A stretch of DNA of 64,000 nucleotides. Source: DB1 sp049323655 (GTDB lineage Bacteria > Desulfobacterota > Desulfobulbia > Desulfobulbales > SURF-16). Below are positions 26,274 to 34,952 of the stretch, in pieces; the stretch's first letter is position 1, and each line of letters starts with the position of its first letter. The stretch is taken from NCBI GenBank assembly GCA_049323655.1, contig JBMONO010000009.1:248001-312000 (forward strand), read 5' to 3'. The notes under the pieces are model-generated. The model worked only from the letters and a program-made list of their open reading frames with translations, did no database searches and had not been told where the DNA came from. Both the position numbers and the translations under genes were made by a program.

Positions 26274-27278
26274 TCATCCCTCCTTGCCCGCCGAGGGTCG
26301 CCGCCGCGGCAGCGCAGGCAGGGCCAGCAGAAAACTGAGCAACAGGGCGGCGCCGAGAGGCCAGTGAAAGAGCCCCCGGACCACCCTGACAATTTCCTCC
26401 TCCTGAGCTGCCGGCTCCAGCTCGTCGATCTGCCGGTAAATCTCGTGCAGCTCCTCACCCTGCCGGGCCCGGAAGTAGCGGCCGCCGGTGACTGTCGCCA
26501 TCTCCCTGAGCAGCTCCTCGTCCAGATCGCCTCCGCCCCTGACCCGATGGCTGCCGAAAAGATCGCGGACGATGCGCTCATCCGCACCAACTCCGACCGC
26601 GTAAATCGTCATGCCGCTGCGGGCCGCAAGCTCTGCCGCCTGCCGGGGCGCGACATTGCCCGCCGTATTGCTGCCGTCGGTGAGGAGGATGAGCACCCGG
26701 CTCTTGGCTGGTCGCTCCCGCAGCCGTTTCACCGCCAGCATGATGGCATCGCCGATGGAGGTTTTCTGGCCGGCAAAGCCGATCTGCGCCTCATCCAGCA
26801 GTTTTTTCACCGTTCGCCGGTCAAAGGTGAGCGGCGCCCGAACATGGGCCTCGGTGCCGAAGAGGATCAGCCCAACTCGATCGCCGACCCGCCGTTCGAG
26901 AAACGCATGCAGCACCTCCTTGACCAGATCGATACGCGCAACCTGGCGGCCGTTGACCGCCAGATCCTCCTCTGCCATGCTGCCGGAAATATCCACCGCC
27001 AGCAGCAGATCACGGCCGGAAACCGGCATAAAGAGCGGCTCACCGGTCCATTGCGGCCGGGCCAGGGCGAGAATGAGCAGCAGCCAGATGCCGACAAGAA
27101 CCAGGGCCCGGGCCGGATTTACCCTCCCCGATTGTCCATGGCCGGAAAAAGGTGCTATTTCGGCAAAAAAAGGGATCCACAGCGCCGCCTCCGGCTGCAC
27201 GGCCCGCGGTACAACCAGATAAACGACAAGGGGAGCAGGCAACAGCACAAACGCCCATGGCCAGAAAAAGCTCAGCAT
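26274..27278 (-). CDS. batA: BatA-like von Willebrand A membrane protein
   Basis: The 334-residue protein has N-terminal TM segments (FWPWAFVLLPAPLVVYLVV and ALVLVGIWLLLILAL). The VWA domain has MIDAS motif LLAVDISGSMAEEDL near 92, IGLILFGTEAH and ILLTDGSNTAGN. A final TM lies near residue 312 (PLGAALLLSFLLALPAL). It starts within the end of the DUF4381 gene (seven-base overlap) and abuts batBC. It is typical BatA in order and length. Confidence 0.9.
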   Translation of the reverse strand: MLSFFWPWAFVLLPAPLVVYLVVPRAVQPEAALWIPFFAEIAPFSGHGQSGRVNPARALVLVGIWLLLILALARPQWTGEPLFMPVSGRDLLLAVDISGSMAEEDLAVNGRQVARIDLVKEVLHAFLERRVGDRVGLILFGTEAHVRAPLTFDRRTVKKLLDEAQIGFAGQKTSIGDAIMLAVKRLRERPAKSRVLILLTDGSNTAGNVAPRQAAELAARSGMTIYAVGVGADERIVRDLFGSHRVRGGGDLDEELLREMATVTGGRYFRARQGEELHEIYRQIDELEPAAQEEEIVRVVRGLFHWPLGAALLLSFLLALPALPRRRPSAGKEG

Positions 27279-27736
27279 CGCCGGTGCCCCCGAATCCAGC
27301 GGCCGACAAGACGCCGGAGGGCTTCCACATCCGCAGTGACGGCACGACGATAACGATCTTCACCGAGGGCGCGTCCCGGTCCGACGGTGAACTGGTTTGT
27401 CCTGCCGGTGCGATCGAGAAAACGCAGCCACTCTTCCCCGCTCAGCCGGGCCACCTGCTGATGCCCGAATCCGGCAATCGCCACACGCTTGACCAACGCC
27501 GCCAGCTCGTCGACAATCAGACGATGATCCGGGGTGTCGGCCAGCCGCTGCAACTCGTGCAACGCTTTCCGCCGGTAGGCCGTCCGGTGGCGCCATCGGC
27601 GTCCGAGAACGAATGAGCCGATGAACAGACCGACACCGAGCAGACCGACGATCCACCAGCCCGGCGCCGGTGGCCACGGGCTGACCGGGTCCGGCAGATG
27701 GATGTCACGCAGGGCGGCAAGGGGGTCCGGGCTCAT
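27272..27736 (-). CDS. DUF4381-type membrane protein of Bat operon
   Basis: The 154-residue protein begins MSPDPLAALRDIHLPDPVSPWPPAPGWW. That opening with a single TM (IVGLLGVGLFIGSFVLG) is characteristic of the DUF4381 proteins found between DUF58 and batA. The cytosolic tail contains LVKRVAIAGFGHQQVARLSGEEWLRFLDR. It overlaps its neighbours at both ends. Function is unknown. It probably belongs to the MoxR/Bat membrane complex. Confidence 0.8.
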   Translation of the reverse strand: MSPDPLAALRDIHLPDPVSPWPPAPGWWIVGLLGVGLFIGSFVLGRRWRHRTAYRRKALHELQRLADTPDHRLIVDELAALVKRVAIAGFGHQQVARLSGEEWLRFLDRTGRTNQFTVGPGRALGEDRYRRAVTADVEALRRLVGRWIRGHRRC

Positions 27737-28668
27737 GTCCTGCCCCCAAAGGCGTGGCGGAAAAAAGACTCGGCTGAGTCCTCGGTGGAGAGCCGGAGCA
27801 GCGGAATGCCCAGTTCCGCCAGTCGCCGGGCAACGCCTTCCGTCTTTTCTCGGAACATGTCTTCGTAGCGCCGCCGCCGCTCCGCTGCGCGGCTGTCGAT
27901 CTGCGCCCGTCGTTCGCCGTCGGTGACATGGTAGAGGCCGGGGGGCGGCAGATGCTCTTCCAGGGGATCACGGACCAGCACCGCACTGATATCGTTATGT
28001 CGGCGCAGCTGCTGGAGGTGGCTGTCGCCGACAGCGGTCACCCCTTGGAAATCGCTGATGACAAAAATATTGGAACCGGGCCGGAGCAACCGACGGGTTT
28101 CCTCCAACGCCCGGTCCAGCACCCCGCCCGCCGGCCCACTCCCCCGGCGCAGTCGCCGGTTGAAGAGGGAAATGTCGTGCAACAGGCGCAACACGGTGCG
28201 GATGCTGCGTCGTGGCCGGACTTCAGAATGCCCTATGTCATTAAAGACAAGACCGCCCACCCGGTCATTGTTGTGGAGGGCGGCCCAGGCCAGCAGCGCG
28301 GCCGCCCGGGCCGCTGCCACTGATTTGAAACAGCATCTGCTGCCGAAGAACATGGATAGCGACTGGTCAACGAGCAGAAAAACCGGCCGCTCCCGCTCCT
28401 CCCGGAACAGCTTGGTATGGGGAATTCCGGTGCGGGCCGTCACCCGCCACTCCATGTTCCGGCTGTCATCACCGGCCTGATAGACCCGGACCTCGTCATA
28501 CTCGACGCCGCGGCCGCGGAAGCGTGACCGGTGCGGCCCGACGAGAGCGGCAAAGGCCTTCTGCTGGCGACTGAAGGCAAGACCGCGCGCCCCAAAACGG
28601 AGACGAATGAGCTCCTCCAGCCCGCAGTAGGCGCCGTTTTCCGGCGCACCATAAAATTCCGCCGTCAT
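27733..28668 (-). CDS. DUF58 domain protein
   Basis: The start MTAEFYGAPENGAY at 28668 lies one base after the moxR stop, giving 311 residues. Seen are the DUF58 core GRGVEYDEVRVYQAGDDSRNMEWRVTARTG (about 60-90) and a degenerate VWA fold, LLVDQSLSMFFGS (DxSxS preserved), then NIFVISDFQGV. DUF58 proteins are constant partners of MoxR ATPases and are thought to be chaperoned or activated for envelope functions. Confidence 0.88.
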   Translation of the reverse strand: MTAEFYGAPENGAYCGLEELIRLRFGARGLAFSRQQKAFAALVGPHRSRFRGRGVEYDEVRVYQAGDDSRNMEWRVTARTGIPHTKLFREERERPVFLLVDQSLSMFFGSRCCFKSVAAARAAALLAWAALHNNDRVGGLVFNDIGHSEVRPRRSIRTVLRLLHDISLFNRRLRRGSGPAGGVLDRALEETRRLLRPGSNIFVISDFQGVTAVGDSHLQQLRRHNDISAVLVRDPLEEHLPPPGLYHVTDGERRAQIDSRAAERRRRYEDMFREKTEGVARRLAELGIPLLRLSTEDSAESFFRHAFGGRT

Positions 28669-28669
28669 C

Positions 28670-29629
28670 TCAGACCACCGGCACATGCTCCAAAAGCAGA
28701 TCAACCACCCTGTCCCGCGTCGTGCCGGCGGCCTCGGCGACCAGACTGAGGATGAGCCGGTGGCGCAGAACATCATGGACCACCTCCTGGACGTCATCCG
28801 GACTGACAAAATCGCGGCCCCGCAGCCAGGCAACGGCCCGGGCGCAGCGATCGAGGGCGATGGTCGCCCGGGGACTGCCGCCGTAGTCGATCAAGCCGGC
28901 GAGACGGTCGCCATAGTCAGCCGGATTACGTGAGGCAATGACCAGCTGGATGATATACTCCTCCACCGCCGCCGCCATATGGATGGCCAGCACCTCCTGC
29001 CGGGCGAGGAGGATCTCCTCCTGACTGACGACCCTTTCCGGTCGCTGCCGTTGTCGGCCCGCCTCCTGACGGGCCAGGGCGAGAATGTCCCGTTCCGCCG
29101 CCACCGACGGGTAATCGACCCTGACGTGCATGAGAAACCGATCAAGTTGCGCCTCGGGCAGCGGGTAAGTGCCTTCCTGCTCGATGGGATTCTGAGTCGC
29201 CATGACCAAAAACAGCGCGGGCAGGTTGTATGTCTGCCTGCCAATGCTGACCTGCCGCTCCGCCATGGCCTCAAGCAGGGCGGACTGCACCTTGGCCGGG
29301 GCCCGGTTCACCTCGTCGGCCAGCACGATATTGTGAAAAATCGGCCCGGGCTGAAAGGTAAACTCGCCGACGCCCGGCTGATAGATGTCGGTGCCGGTCA
29401 CATCGCCGGGCAGCAGATCCGGGGTGAACTGGATCCGTTGGAAATCGGCCTCGATCCCTGCCGCCAGGCACTTAACCGCCTTGGTCTTGGCCAGCCCAGG
29501 CGCCCCCTCCACCAGCAAATGGCCATCGGCAAGCAGGGCGATCAGCAGCCGCTCGACCAGCCGATCCTGGCCGACAATCTGCCCCTCCAACCACTTCCTC
29601 AGTTCAGCAAATGCGCTTCTGGTCTCCAT
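28670..29629 (-). CDS. MoxR-family AAA+ ATPase
   Basis: The 319-residue protein begins METRSAFAELRKWLEGQIVGQDRLVERLL; the in-frame GTG at 29647 is an alternative start. It has a Walker A variant EGAPGLAKTK, Walker B IVLADEVNRAPAK, sensor 1 VMATQNPIEQEGTYPLPEAQLDRF, and a C-terminal lid with RDFVSPDDVQEV. All are hallmarks of the MoxR subgroup. It is first gene of the moxR-DUF58-DUF4381-batA-batBC-batD operon. MoxR ATPases act as chaperones that assemble or activate VWA-containing complexes. Confidence 0.93.
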   Translation of the reverse strand: METRSAFAELRKWLEGQIVGQDRLVERLLIALLADGHLLVEGAPGLAKTKAVKCLAAGIEADFQRIQFTPDLLPGDVTGTDIYQPGVGEFTFQPGPIFHNIVLADEVNRAPAKVQSALLEAMAERQVSIGRQTYNLPALFLVMATQNPIEQEGTYPLPEAQLDRFLMHVRVDYPSVAAERDILALARQEAGRQRQRPERVVSQEEILLARQEVLAIHMAAAVEEYIIQLVIASRNPADYGDRLAGLIDYGGSPRATIALDRCARAVAWLRGRDFVSPDDVQEVVHDVLRHRLILSLVAEAAGTTRDRVVDLLLEHVPVV

Positions 29630-29890
29630 TGTTTCTGCCTGCCTCACCGGGTTTCACAAAAAAACAATCTGACAAAAAATATGCTGACGGCGCCCACCTT
29701 TTTCCCCTAAAATGAAACAGATCAGCTTCCGCTCCGATTCCGCCGCCCGCCCAATGCGGCAAACCGCCAGGGGCCATTGCCGGAAAAGACAATGATAACA
29801 GCAAGATCGCCCACAAAAAAAGTATACCACGATCAGCGGGCAATTGCCCGCACTTCTTCGCCGGTGCCGGTGAATCTCCATTGCCGCGCA

Positions 29891-29940
29891 GTTACCACAC
29901 GGTAACAACATTGGCCCGCAAATCGCTACCAATCCGTAAC
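29891..29940. promoter_or_regulatory. Paired enhancer-like dyads upstream of nrfHA
   Basis: GTTACC-ACAC-GGTAAC (29891-29906) is a perfect 6-base dyad. A second, imperfect copy GCTACC-AATC-CGTAAC (29925-29940) begins 34 bases later. They lie 53 and 87 bases or more upstream of the sigma-54 promoter, the usual place for an enhancer-binding activator. Confidence 0.6.
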
Positions 29941-29992
29941 ACCCCCAGGAAAACTTTGACTTATCATCATGGAATATCAACAAAAATCTTTA

Positions 29993-30008
29993 TGGCATAC
30001 CCCTTGCT
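29993..30008 (+). promoter_or_regulatory. Consensus sigma-54 promoter of nrfHA
   Basis: TGGCATACCCCTTGCT matches the -24/-12 consensus TGGCAYRNNNNTTGCW at every position. The predicted start of transcription is near 30020, about 50 bases before the nrfH ATG. The 29648-30068 gap holds no gene. Confidence 0.85.
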
Positions 30009-30068
30009 AAAGAAATACCCACAACCATCCGTTCACCCCCACTCACCAGAGACAAAGGAGGTCCGCCT

Positions 30069-30533
30069 ATGGGGAACACAAAGAGGAAGGGGATCGGCGT
30101 CTCCATCCTGATCGTCCTGGCCATCGCCGTTTTCGTCGGCCTGTTCGTGGCCCTGGGGCCGCCGAAATTGCTGGCAAAATCCGAGACGCCCGACTTCTGC
30201 GCCGGCTGCCATGTCATGGAGGCCCAGTATGACGCCTGGTCCCATGCCGGCGCCCACCGCCGCCAGTTGTGCGTTGACTGCCATCTGCCCAACCATAACA
30301 TTGCGGCCCACTATGTCTGGAAGAGCATCGACGGCATGAAGGACGTCGTTGCCTTCTATTCCGGCAAGGTGCCGGAACGGATCGAGATCACCGACCATGG
30401 TCGGGCGGTGGTGCAGGCCAACTGCATCCGCTGCCATGAAACCACCGTTGACCACATCGACCAGCAGCGCCTCTGCTGGCAGTGTCACCGGCGCATCGCC
30501 CATCGCGGCGTCGGCCAGATCATGACCCTGTGA
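30069..30533 (+). CDS. nrfH: NrfH, tetraheme cytochrome c quinol dehydrogenase subunit
   Basis: The 154-residue NapC/NirT-family protein has AAAGGAGG upstream of MGNTKRKGI. One N-terminal membrane anchor (VSILIVLAIAVFVGLFVAL, 10-28) is followed by four CxxCH haem sites: CAGCH, CVDCH, CIRCH and CWQCH. NrfH takes electrons from menaquinol and passes them to NrfA, holding it at the outer face of the inner membrane. The length and haem count are canonical. nrfA follows after 103 bases. Confidence 0.95.
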   Translation: MGNTKRKGIGVSILIVLAIAVFVGLFVALGPPKLLAKSETPDFCAGCHVMEAQYDAWSHAGAHRRQLCVDCHLPNHNIAAHYVWKSIDGMKDVVAFYSGKVPERIEITDHGRAVVQANCIRCHETTVDHIDQQRLCWQCHRRIAHRGVGQIMTL

Positions 30534-30567
30534 GGGATTCGAGGTACCTATTTGTAATTTTAAAAGT

Positions 30568-30600
30568 TTTCTCTGTGCGCTCTGTGGTAAAAAAAAGACT
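30568..30600. repeat. Fragment of a dispersed CTCTGTG-type repeat
   Basis: The sequence around TCTCTGTGCGCTCTGTGG followed by an A-run and GACT lies between nrfH and nrfA. It matches the right arm of the element at 39176-39269 (TGTGCTCTGTGGTGAAAAAG). It appears to be a solo half-element. Confidence 0.4.
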
Positions 30601-30636
30601 TTTTGCGACGCCATCAACTCAAAGAGGGAGGAAAAT

Positions 30637-32118
30637 ATGAAGAAAAAACTCGCAATGTCTCTGGTTCTGCTGACCGCCGCCGGCCTGCTGCTGAGCGGCT
30701 GCAATGCCCCGGAAAAGGTCGAGGCGGTGCGGCCGGTGAAGATCGCCGATGATGAGATCGATCCCGCCGAGTGGGGCAAGGCCTATCCGGTTCACTACGA
30801 TCTGTGGGGCAAGACCGAAGAGCCCACCGAACCGGGCAAGAGCAAGTACAAACGGGGCTTTGACGCCGACAACATCACCTACGACAAGCTTTCCGAGTTT
30901 CCCTACATGGCCCTGCTCTTCAACGGCTGGGGTTTCGGCGTCGAATACAACGAGCCGCGCGGCCATGCCTACATGATCAAGGACCAGCTCGACATCGACC
31001 CGTCCCGGCTCAAGGCCGGCGGCGTCTGCCTGACCTGCAAGACACCCTACGCGACCAGGCTTGAGGCTGAGATGGGCAAGGATTACTACAGCAAGCCCTG
31101 GGCCGAGGTTCACGCCAAAATTCCGGAAAAACATCGGGAGCTTGGAGTAGCCTGCATCGACTGCCACGACAACAAGGACATGTCGCTCGTCATCAGCCGC
31201 CAGGTCACCCTCGGCAAGGCCCTGGATGCAATCAAGGTGGATCAGAACAAACTCACCCATCAGGACATGCGTTCCCTGGTCTGCGCCCAGTGTCACGTCA
31301 CCTACAACATTCCCAAGGAGGACGGCAAGTCGGTCTCCATCTACTTCCCCTGGCAGGGCAGCTCCTGGGGCGATATCTCGGTTGAAAACATCATCAAACA
31401 GATCCGGGAGGACCAGACGGTGGGCGAATGGACGCAGACCGTTACCGGCTACAAGATGCCCTTCATGCGCCATCCCGAATTCGAATTCTTCTCCCGCAAC
31501 AGCGTGCACTGGATGGCCGGGGTGTCCTGCGCCGACTGTCATATGCCCTACACCAAGGTGGGCGCCAACAAGGTCTCCGACCATCGGGTGACGAGCCCGC
31601 TTAAAAACGACATGAAGGCCTGCCAGCAGTGCCACACCGAATCACCGGAATGGCTGCGCAATCAGGTCTTCGCCATCCAGGATCGCACCGTGTCGCTGAT
31701 GATCCGTTCCGGCTACGCCACCGCCACGGTGGCCAAACTGATCGAAAAGGTGCATGCGCTGCAGGCGGCAGGCACGGAGATCGACCCGGCCCTTTATGCC
31801 CAGGCCAAGGACTTTTACCTGGAGGCCTTTTTCCGAAGCCTCTATATCGGCGCCGAGAACTCGGTTGGCTTCCACAATCCGACCGAGGCGCTGCGCATCC
31901 TCGGCGATTCCACCGCCTTTGCCATGAAGGCCGAGGCCCTGCTCCGCCAGGCCCTGACCAAGGCCGGCCAGGAGGTGCCGCTCAACGTCGATCTCGAACT
32001 TGACAAGTACCTGAACGAGCGCGGCAAAAAGAAGCTCATGCTGCAGAAGGATGTGGAATTCAAGGATCCTTTCGGCGTGCAGGACAAACTGATCAACATC
32101 GAGGTGAAGAGCAACTGA
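30637..32118 (+). CDS. nrfA: NrfA, pentaheme cytochrome c nitrite reductase (ammonia-forming)
   Basis: The 493-residue protein reduces nitrite to ammonia with six electrons in the periplasm. The catalytic haem site is CLTCK (residues 131-135, Lys ligand), and four CxxCH sites follow: CIDCH, CAQCH, CADCH and CQQCH. The N-terminus has a lipobox (LLLSGC), so this NrfA is probably lipid-anchored. A Shine-Dalgarno AGAGGGAGG precedes the ATG. The usual calcium-site region (KMPFMRHPEFEFF) and HWMAGVSCADCHMPY are intact. It forms an operon with nrfH under the sigma-54 promoter at 29993. Confidence 0.97.
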   Translation: MKKKLAMSLVLLTAAGLLLSGCNAPEKVEAVRPVKIADDEIDPAEWGKAYPVHYDLWGKTEEPTEPGKSKYKRGFDADNITYDKLSEFPYMALLFNGWGFGVEYNEPRGHAYMIKDQLDIDPSRLKAGGVCLTCKTPYATRLEAEMGKDYYSKPWAEVHAKIPEKHRELGVACIDCHDNKDMSLVISRQVTLGKALDAIKVDQNKLTHQDMRSLVCAQCHVTYNIPKEDGKSVSIYFPWQGSSWGDISVENIIKQIREDQTVGEWTQTVTGYKMPFMRHPEFEFFSRNSVHWMAGVSCADCHMPYTKVGANKVSDHRVTSPLKNDMKACQQCHTESPEWLRNQVFAIQDRTVSLMIRSGYATATVAKLIEKVHALQAAGTEIDPALYAQAKDFYLEAFFRSLYIGAENSVGFHNPTEALRILGDSTAFAMKAEALLRQALTKAGQEVPLNVDLELDKYLNERGKKKLMLQKDVEFKDPFGVQDKLINIEVKSN

Positions 32119-32184
32119 TCATGACGGGACCGGGATGACCAGCGTCATCGGCTGATCATCCCGGCCTGCCTCACGAGGAGGACA

Positions 32185-32260
32185 AAAACCGGGGGTACGA
32201 GTTTGCAGCCATCAGCCGCCAGCGGCAATGGCTAAAAAACCTGTTCCCCCGGTTTTTTTT
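32185..32260. terminator. Bidirectional terminator after nrfA
   Basis: AAAACCGGGGG (32185-32195) pairs with CCCCCGGTTTT (32246-32256), and TTTT follows. The 50-base interior contains a smaller GCCGC/GCGGC hairpin. T-runs on both strands let it serve nrfHA and the convergent minus-strand gene ending at 32296. Confidence 0.7.
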
Positions 32261-32295
32261 ATCGCCTTTTCCGCATTAGGCAGACGATTGTCCGT

Positions 32296-33201
32296 CTATT
32301 TCCCCGCCAGCAACTGCTCAACCCGTTCCAGGGTCGCCTTGACCCGGGCCTCCAGCTCCGGCTCCAGCGTGACCCGCTCCAGGGCCAGCCGACCGATCCG
32401 CTCCACCTGCCGCAGGGACGCCTCCCCGGCGGTTTCAAGCAGCGGTGGGTTATAAGGCACCGAGGGCAGATACCACTCCCCTGGCCGGTAATCAAAGAGG
32501 GCCTCCACCAGCCGATAAGGCAGCTCACCGGGCAGTCCGCCCATCAGCATCCGCTCGCAGGCCAGCAGCAGGGGCAGGTCAAGGCGATGGCGCAGCACCG
32601 GTCCGCGCAGCCAGTGCAGTTTCTCCTCCATGTCAAAGCCCGGATCCGCCATCCTGTTTTCCAGCAGGTCAAGCGCCGCCGCATCGCCGTTTTTCACCAC
32701 CGCCGCCACGGTCAGATTGGCAAAGCCGTCCTCCGGCTGCCAGTAGCGATCCCAGAAACGGATGACCGGCGGAGGCGGCGGCTTGACCGCGGCACAGGCG
32801 GTAATAAGCAGATCAATGCGGCTCTCCTCGGCAAGAAAGGCGTGATTGCTAGTCAGGGCAACGAGAACGCCATGGGCGCTGTCGGTCGGATTGCGGGCCA
32901 GCTCATCGAGGATACGGCGCAGGCGCAGCCGCTGCGGCCGACCGCGATAGGCCTCCTCATTGTCCAGTTCCGCCAGAAACTCCGGGGAGGTGAGCCGACC
33001 GAGCAGGGTGGCGTGGTCCTCGCCGCGCAGACTGCGGGCCAGGGCCATGGCGTCGCTGATGAGCTGTTTTTCGGGAGACAGGGCCTGTTCATCATGTTCG
33101 TTCATGGAACTCACCGTTTCATGGTTGGGGACGACGGCAGCGTCGCCGGCGGCAACCGGCGGCAGCACGAGCAGCACAGCAAGCAGGAGCCGGCGGATCA
33201 C
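32296..33201 (-). CDS. Exported helical-repeat protein (left arm of LysM island)
   Basis: The 301-residue protein starts at GTG 33201, which overlaps the upstream metalloprotease stop. A short signal peptide (LLLAVLLVLPPVAAGDAA) is followed by an all-helical body with HEAT-like units, for example VVKNGDAAALDLLENRMADPG and LHWLRGPVLRHRLDLPLLLACERML. I do not recognise a named family. Its position (last gene of the arm, after a metalloprotease) mirrors the HEAT protein at 38205-39092 in the right arm, suggesting an equivalent function such as binding or immunity toward the protease. Confidence 0.65.
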   Translation of the reverse strand: MIRRLLLAVLLVLPPVAAGDAAVVPNHETVSSMNEHDEQALSPEKQLISDAMALARSLRGEDHATLLGRLTSPEFLAELDNEEAYRGRPQRLRLRRILDELARNPTDSAHGVLVALTSNHAFLAEESRIDLLITACAAVKPPPPPVIRFWDRYWQPEDGFANLTVAAVVKNGDAAALDLLENRMADPGFDMEEKLHWLRGPVLRHRLDLPLLLACERMLMGGLPGELPYRLVEALFDYRPGEWYLPSVPYNPPLLETAGEASLRQVERIGRLALERVTLEPELEARVKATLERVEQLLAGK

Positions 33202-34934
33202 GGCGGCACCACCGGACTCTGGTGCATGGCCCGGGCCTGGATGATGTCGAAATCCTGGGCCTGGGTGGTGGGATTGATCCAGTGCATGACGTTTTCCCCC
33301 GGCGGCACCAGCAGGCCGTCCCAGAAGATGCCGCCCGCCACCAGAGAGGCGGCGGGATCGGCTGAGGTCATGTCGCGCTGGTCGCCGGCGCCGGGCGCGC
33401 TTTCCGGCACCCCCTCCACCCGATGCCCGAGGGCCAGCACATGGCCGAGCTCATGGGCGATGGTGCCGGCATAGGTGAACTGGGCCGCGGCATTGGCCGG
33501 ATCGCCGTTGGCGTCGGTGACGTACATGGCGGCAAGTTGCGGGTAGGTGGCGGTATTGCGTTCCCGGGCCGCCAGCAGATTCATGGTGACAGTGCCGGCC
33601 GCCCCATCCGGATCAACGCCGGACGGCTGAATCCACGAGGTGGAGGGGCTGCCGTTGTCGGTGATGGTGTTGCCGGCGCCGTTGGCCGGATAATCGGTGG
33701 CCGCGCCGAGGTTGCCGCCGGCATCGGAACGAATGTAGGCGAAATTGAACACCCCGCGCCGATAATTGAGCCGGGTGGCAACGGCAAAACCGGTGTCCGG
33801 GATGTTACGGGTGCGTCCGGCCGCCACACTGATCCGGAAAATGCCGTCATGATCCGTGGCCCGGGCGCCGTGGGTGCGGGTGGTATTGGTGTCCGGCACC
33901 AGTTCAAGGGCCACCTGACGGAGGATGCGATTGACAATGTCGAGATGAGCGCGGACATTGTCCGGGGTGGCGCGGGGCTGGCTGGCGGCATTGGGGCCGT
34001 TCAAAATATTGGCGCGAAAAGGAATCTGTCGCACGGTGCGGACCAGGGCCCGGTACTGGGCAAAGAGCGCCCCCTGAAAGCGCACCTCAAGCCGCACCTC
34101 GCCCTCATGGGTGCCGTAGACCAGCACCCGCCGGCCCCGCGGCTGGCCGACAAAGGCCACCGCCCCGCCGCCGGCCACCGAGACGACGCTCCATTCGAGG
34201 CGGCGGTCGTCATCGGTGAAGTTGAGCGAGCGGGGATGATAGTAGGTGTATTCAATGCGCGCCGCAGTCTGGTTGGTGGCGTCCGCCGGAGCCAACACCG
34301 GAATGACCGCCGGATTGGGGATGATGTTGATGTTGTCCGTCGGCCGGATCAGGTTGAGGTCGGTGCAGCGCTCGGCCGGCTGCAGGGCGGCGGAGGCGGA
34401 CAGCGCCGGCCGCCGCGGCAGGGACGGATCTGGCGGCACCGGCCGGACCGGACAGATCTCGAAACGCGCCTCGTGGGTGGTGCCGGATACGGTGGTGCAG
34501 GTGACGCTGCCGCTGTGCTGGCGGGTGGCAAAGACCGTTCCGTCCGCATGGCGGGAGAAGGCGCCGAGGACCGAGAGTTCCACCATCCACTCCACCGTGT
34601 AATAGCCGGTTGAGCGCCGCCACAGTCCCTGGCGGAGGGGATGAAGGGGCAGATCGATGGTGCCGAGATGATCGTCGTTGATCACATCCTCGTCATAGGC
34701 GGCGAAACGGAGACGAATCTGGTGGCCGTCGCGGACATTGACCGTTGTCCGCCAGTCGGCCGGTCGGAACTCGATGAAGCGCTGTTCCACCGCGTCGAAG
34801 ATCTGCCGGCGGTTGCCGACGTTCGTGCCATCCACCGAGGCGTGGAAATACCACTCGCCCGAGCCGAAGGTATCCGCGTCCCTGCGGACAAACACCCTGC
34901 GAAACGTTATCCGCACCCTCTCATCCGCCGGCAT
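33198..34934 (-). CDS. Metzincin-like zinc metalloprotease with C2-like N-terminus (left arm)
   Basis: The 578-residue protein has Shine-Dalgarno GGAGGAGACT before ATG. Residues 1-150 look like a beta-sandwich (C2-like: GEWYFHASVDGTNVG, LRFAAYDEDVINDDHLG). A second beta region follows to about 320. The C-terminal catalytic domain has HELGHVLALGH (494-504, HExxHxxAxxH) and a downstream Met-turn candidate GENVMHW (about 548-554), the layout of metzincins with Ala in place of the usual Gly. No signal peptide is visible. It is the second gene of the left arm, 18 bases after the LysM gene. Substrate is unknown; cell-wall or competitor-protein cleavage is inference. Confidence 0.7.
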   Translation of the reverse strand: MPADERVRITFRRVFVRRDADTFGSGEWYFHASVDGTNVGNRRQIFDAVEQRFIEFRPADWRTTVNVRDGHQIRLRFAAYDEDVINDDHLGTIDLPLHPLRQGLWRRSTGYYTVEWMVELSVLGAFSRHADGTVFATRQHSGSVTCTTVSGTTHEARFEICPVRPVPPDPSLPRRPALSASAALQPAERCTDLNLIRPTDNINIIPNPAVIPVLAPADATNQTAARIEYTYYHPRSLNFTDDDRRLEWSVVSVAGGGAVAFVGQPRGRRVLVYGTHEGEVRLEVRFQGALFAQYRALVRTVRQIPFRANILNGPNAASQPRATPDNVRAHLDIVNRILRQVALELVPDTNTTRTHGARATDHDGIFRISVAAGRTRNIPDTGFAVATRLNYRRGVFNFAYIRSDAGGNLGAATDYPANGAGNTITDNGSPSTSWIQPSGVDPDGAAGTVTMNLLAARERNTATYPQLAAMYVTDANGDPANAAAQFTYAGTIAHELGHVLALGHRVEGVPESAPGAGDQRDMTSADPAASLVAGGIFWDGLLVPPGENVMHWINPTTQAQDFDIIQARAMHQSPVVPP

Positions 34935-34952
34935 AGTCTCCTCCCCTGCCTT

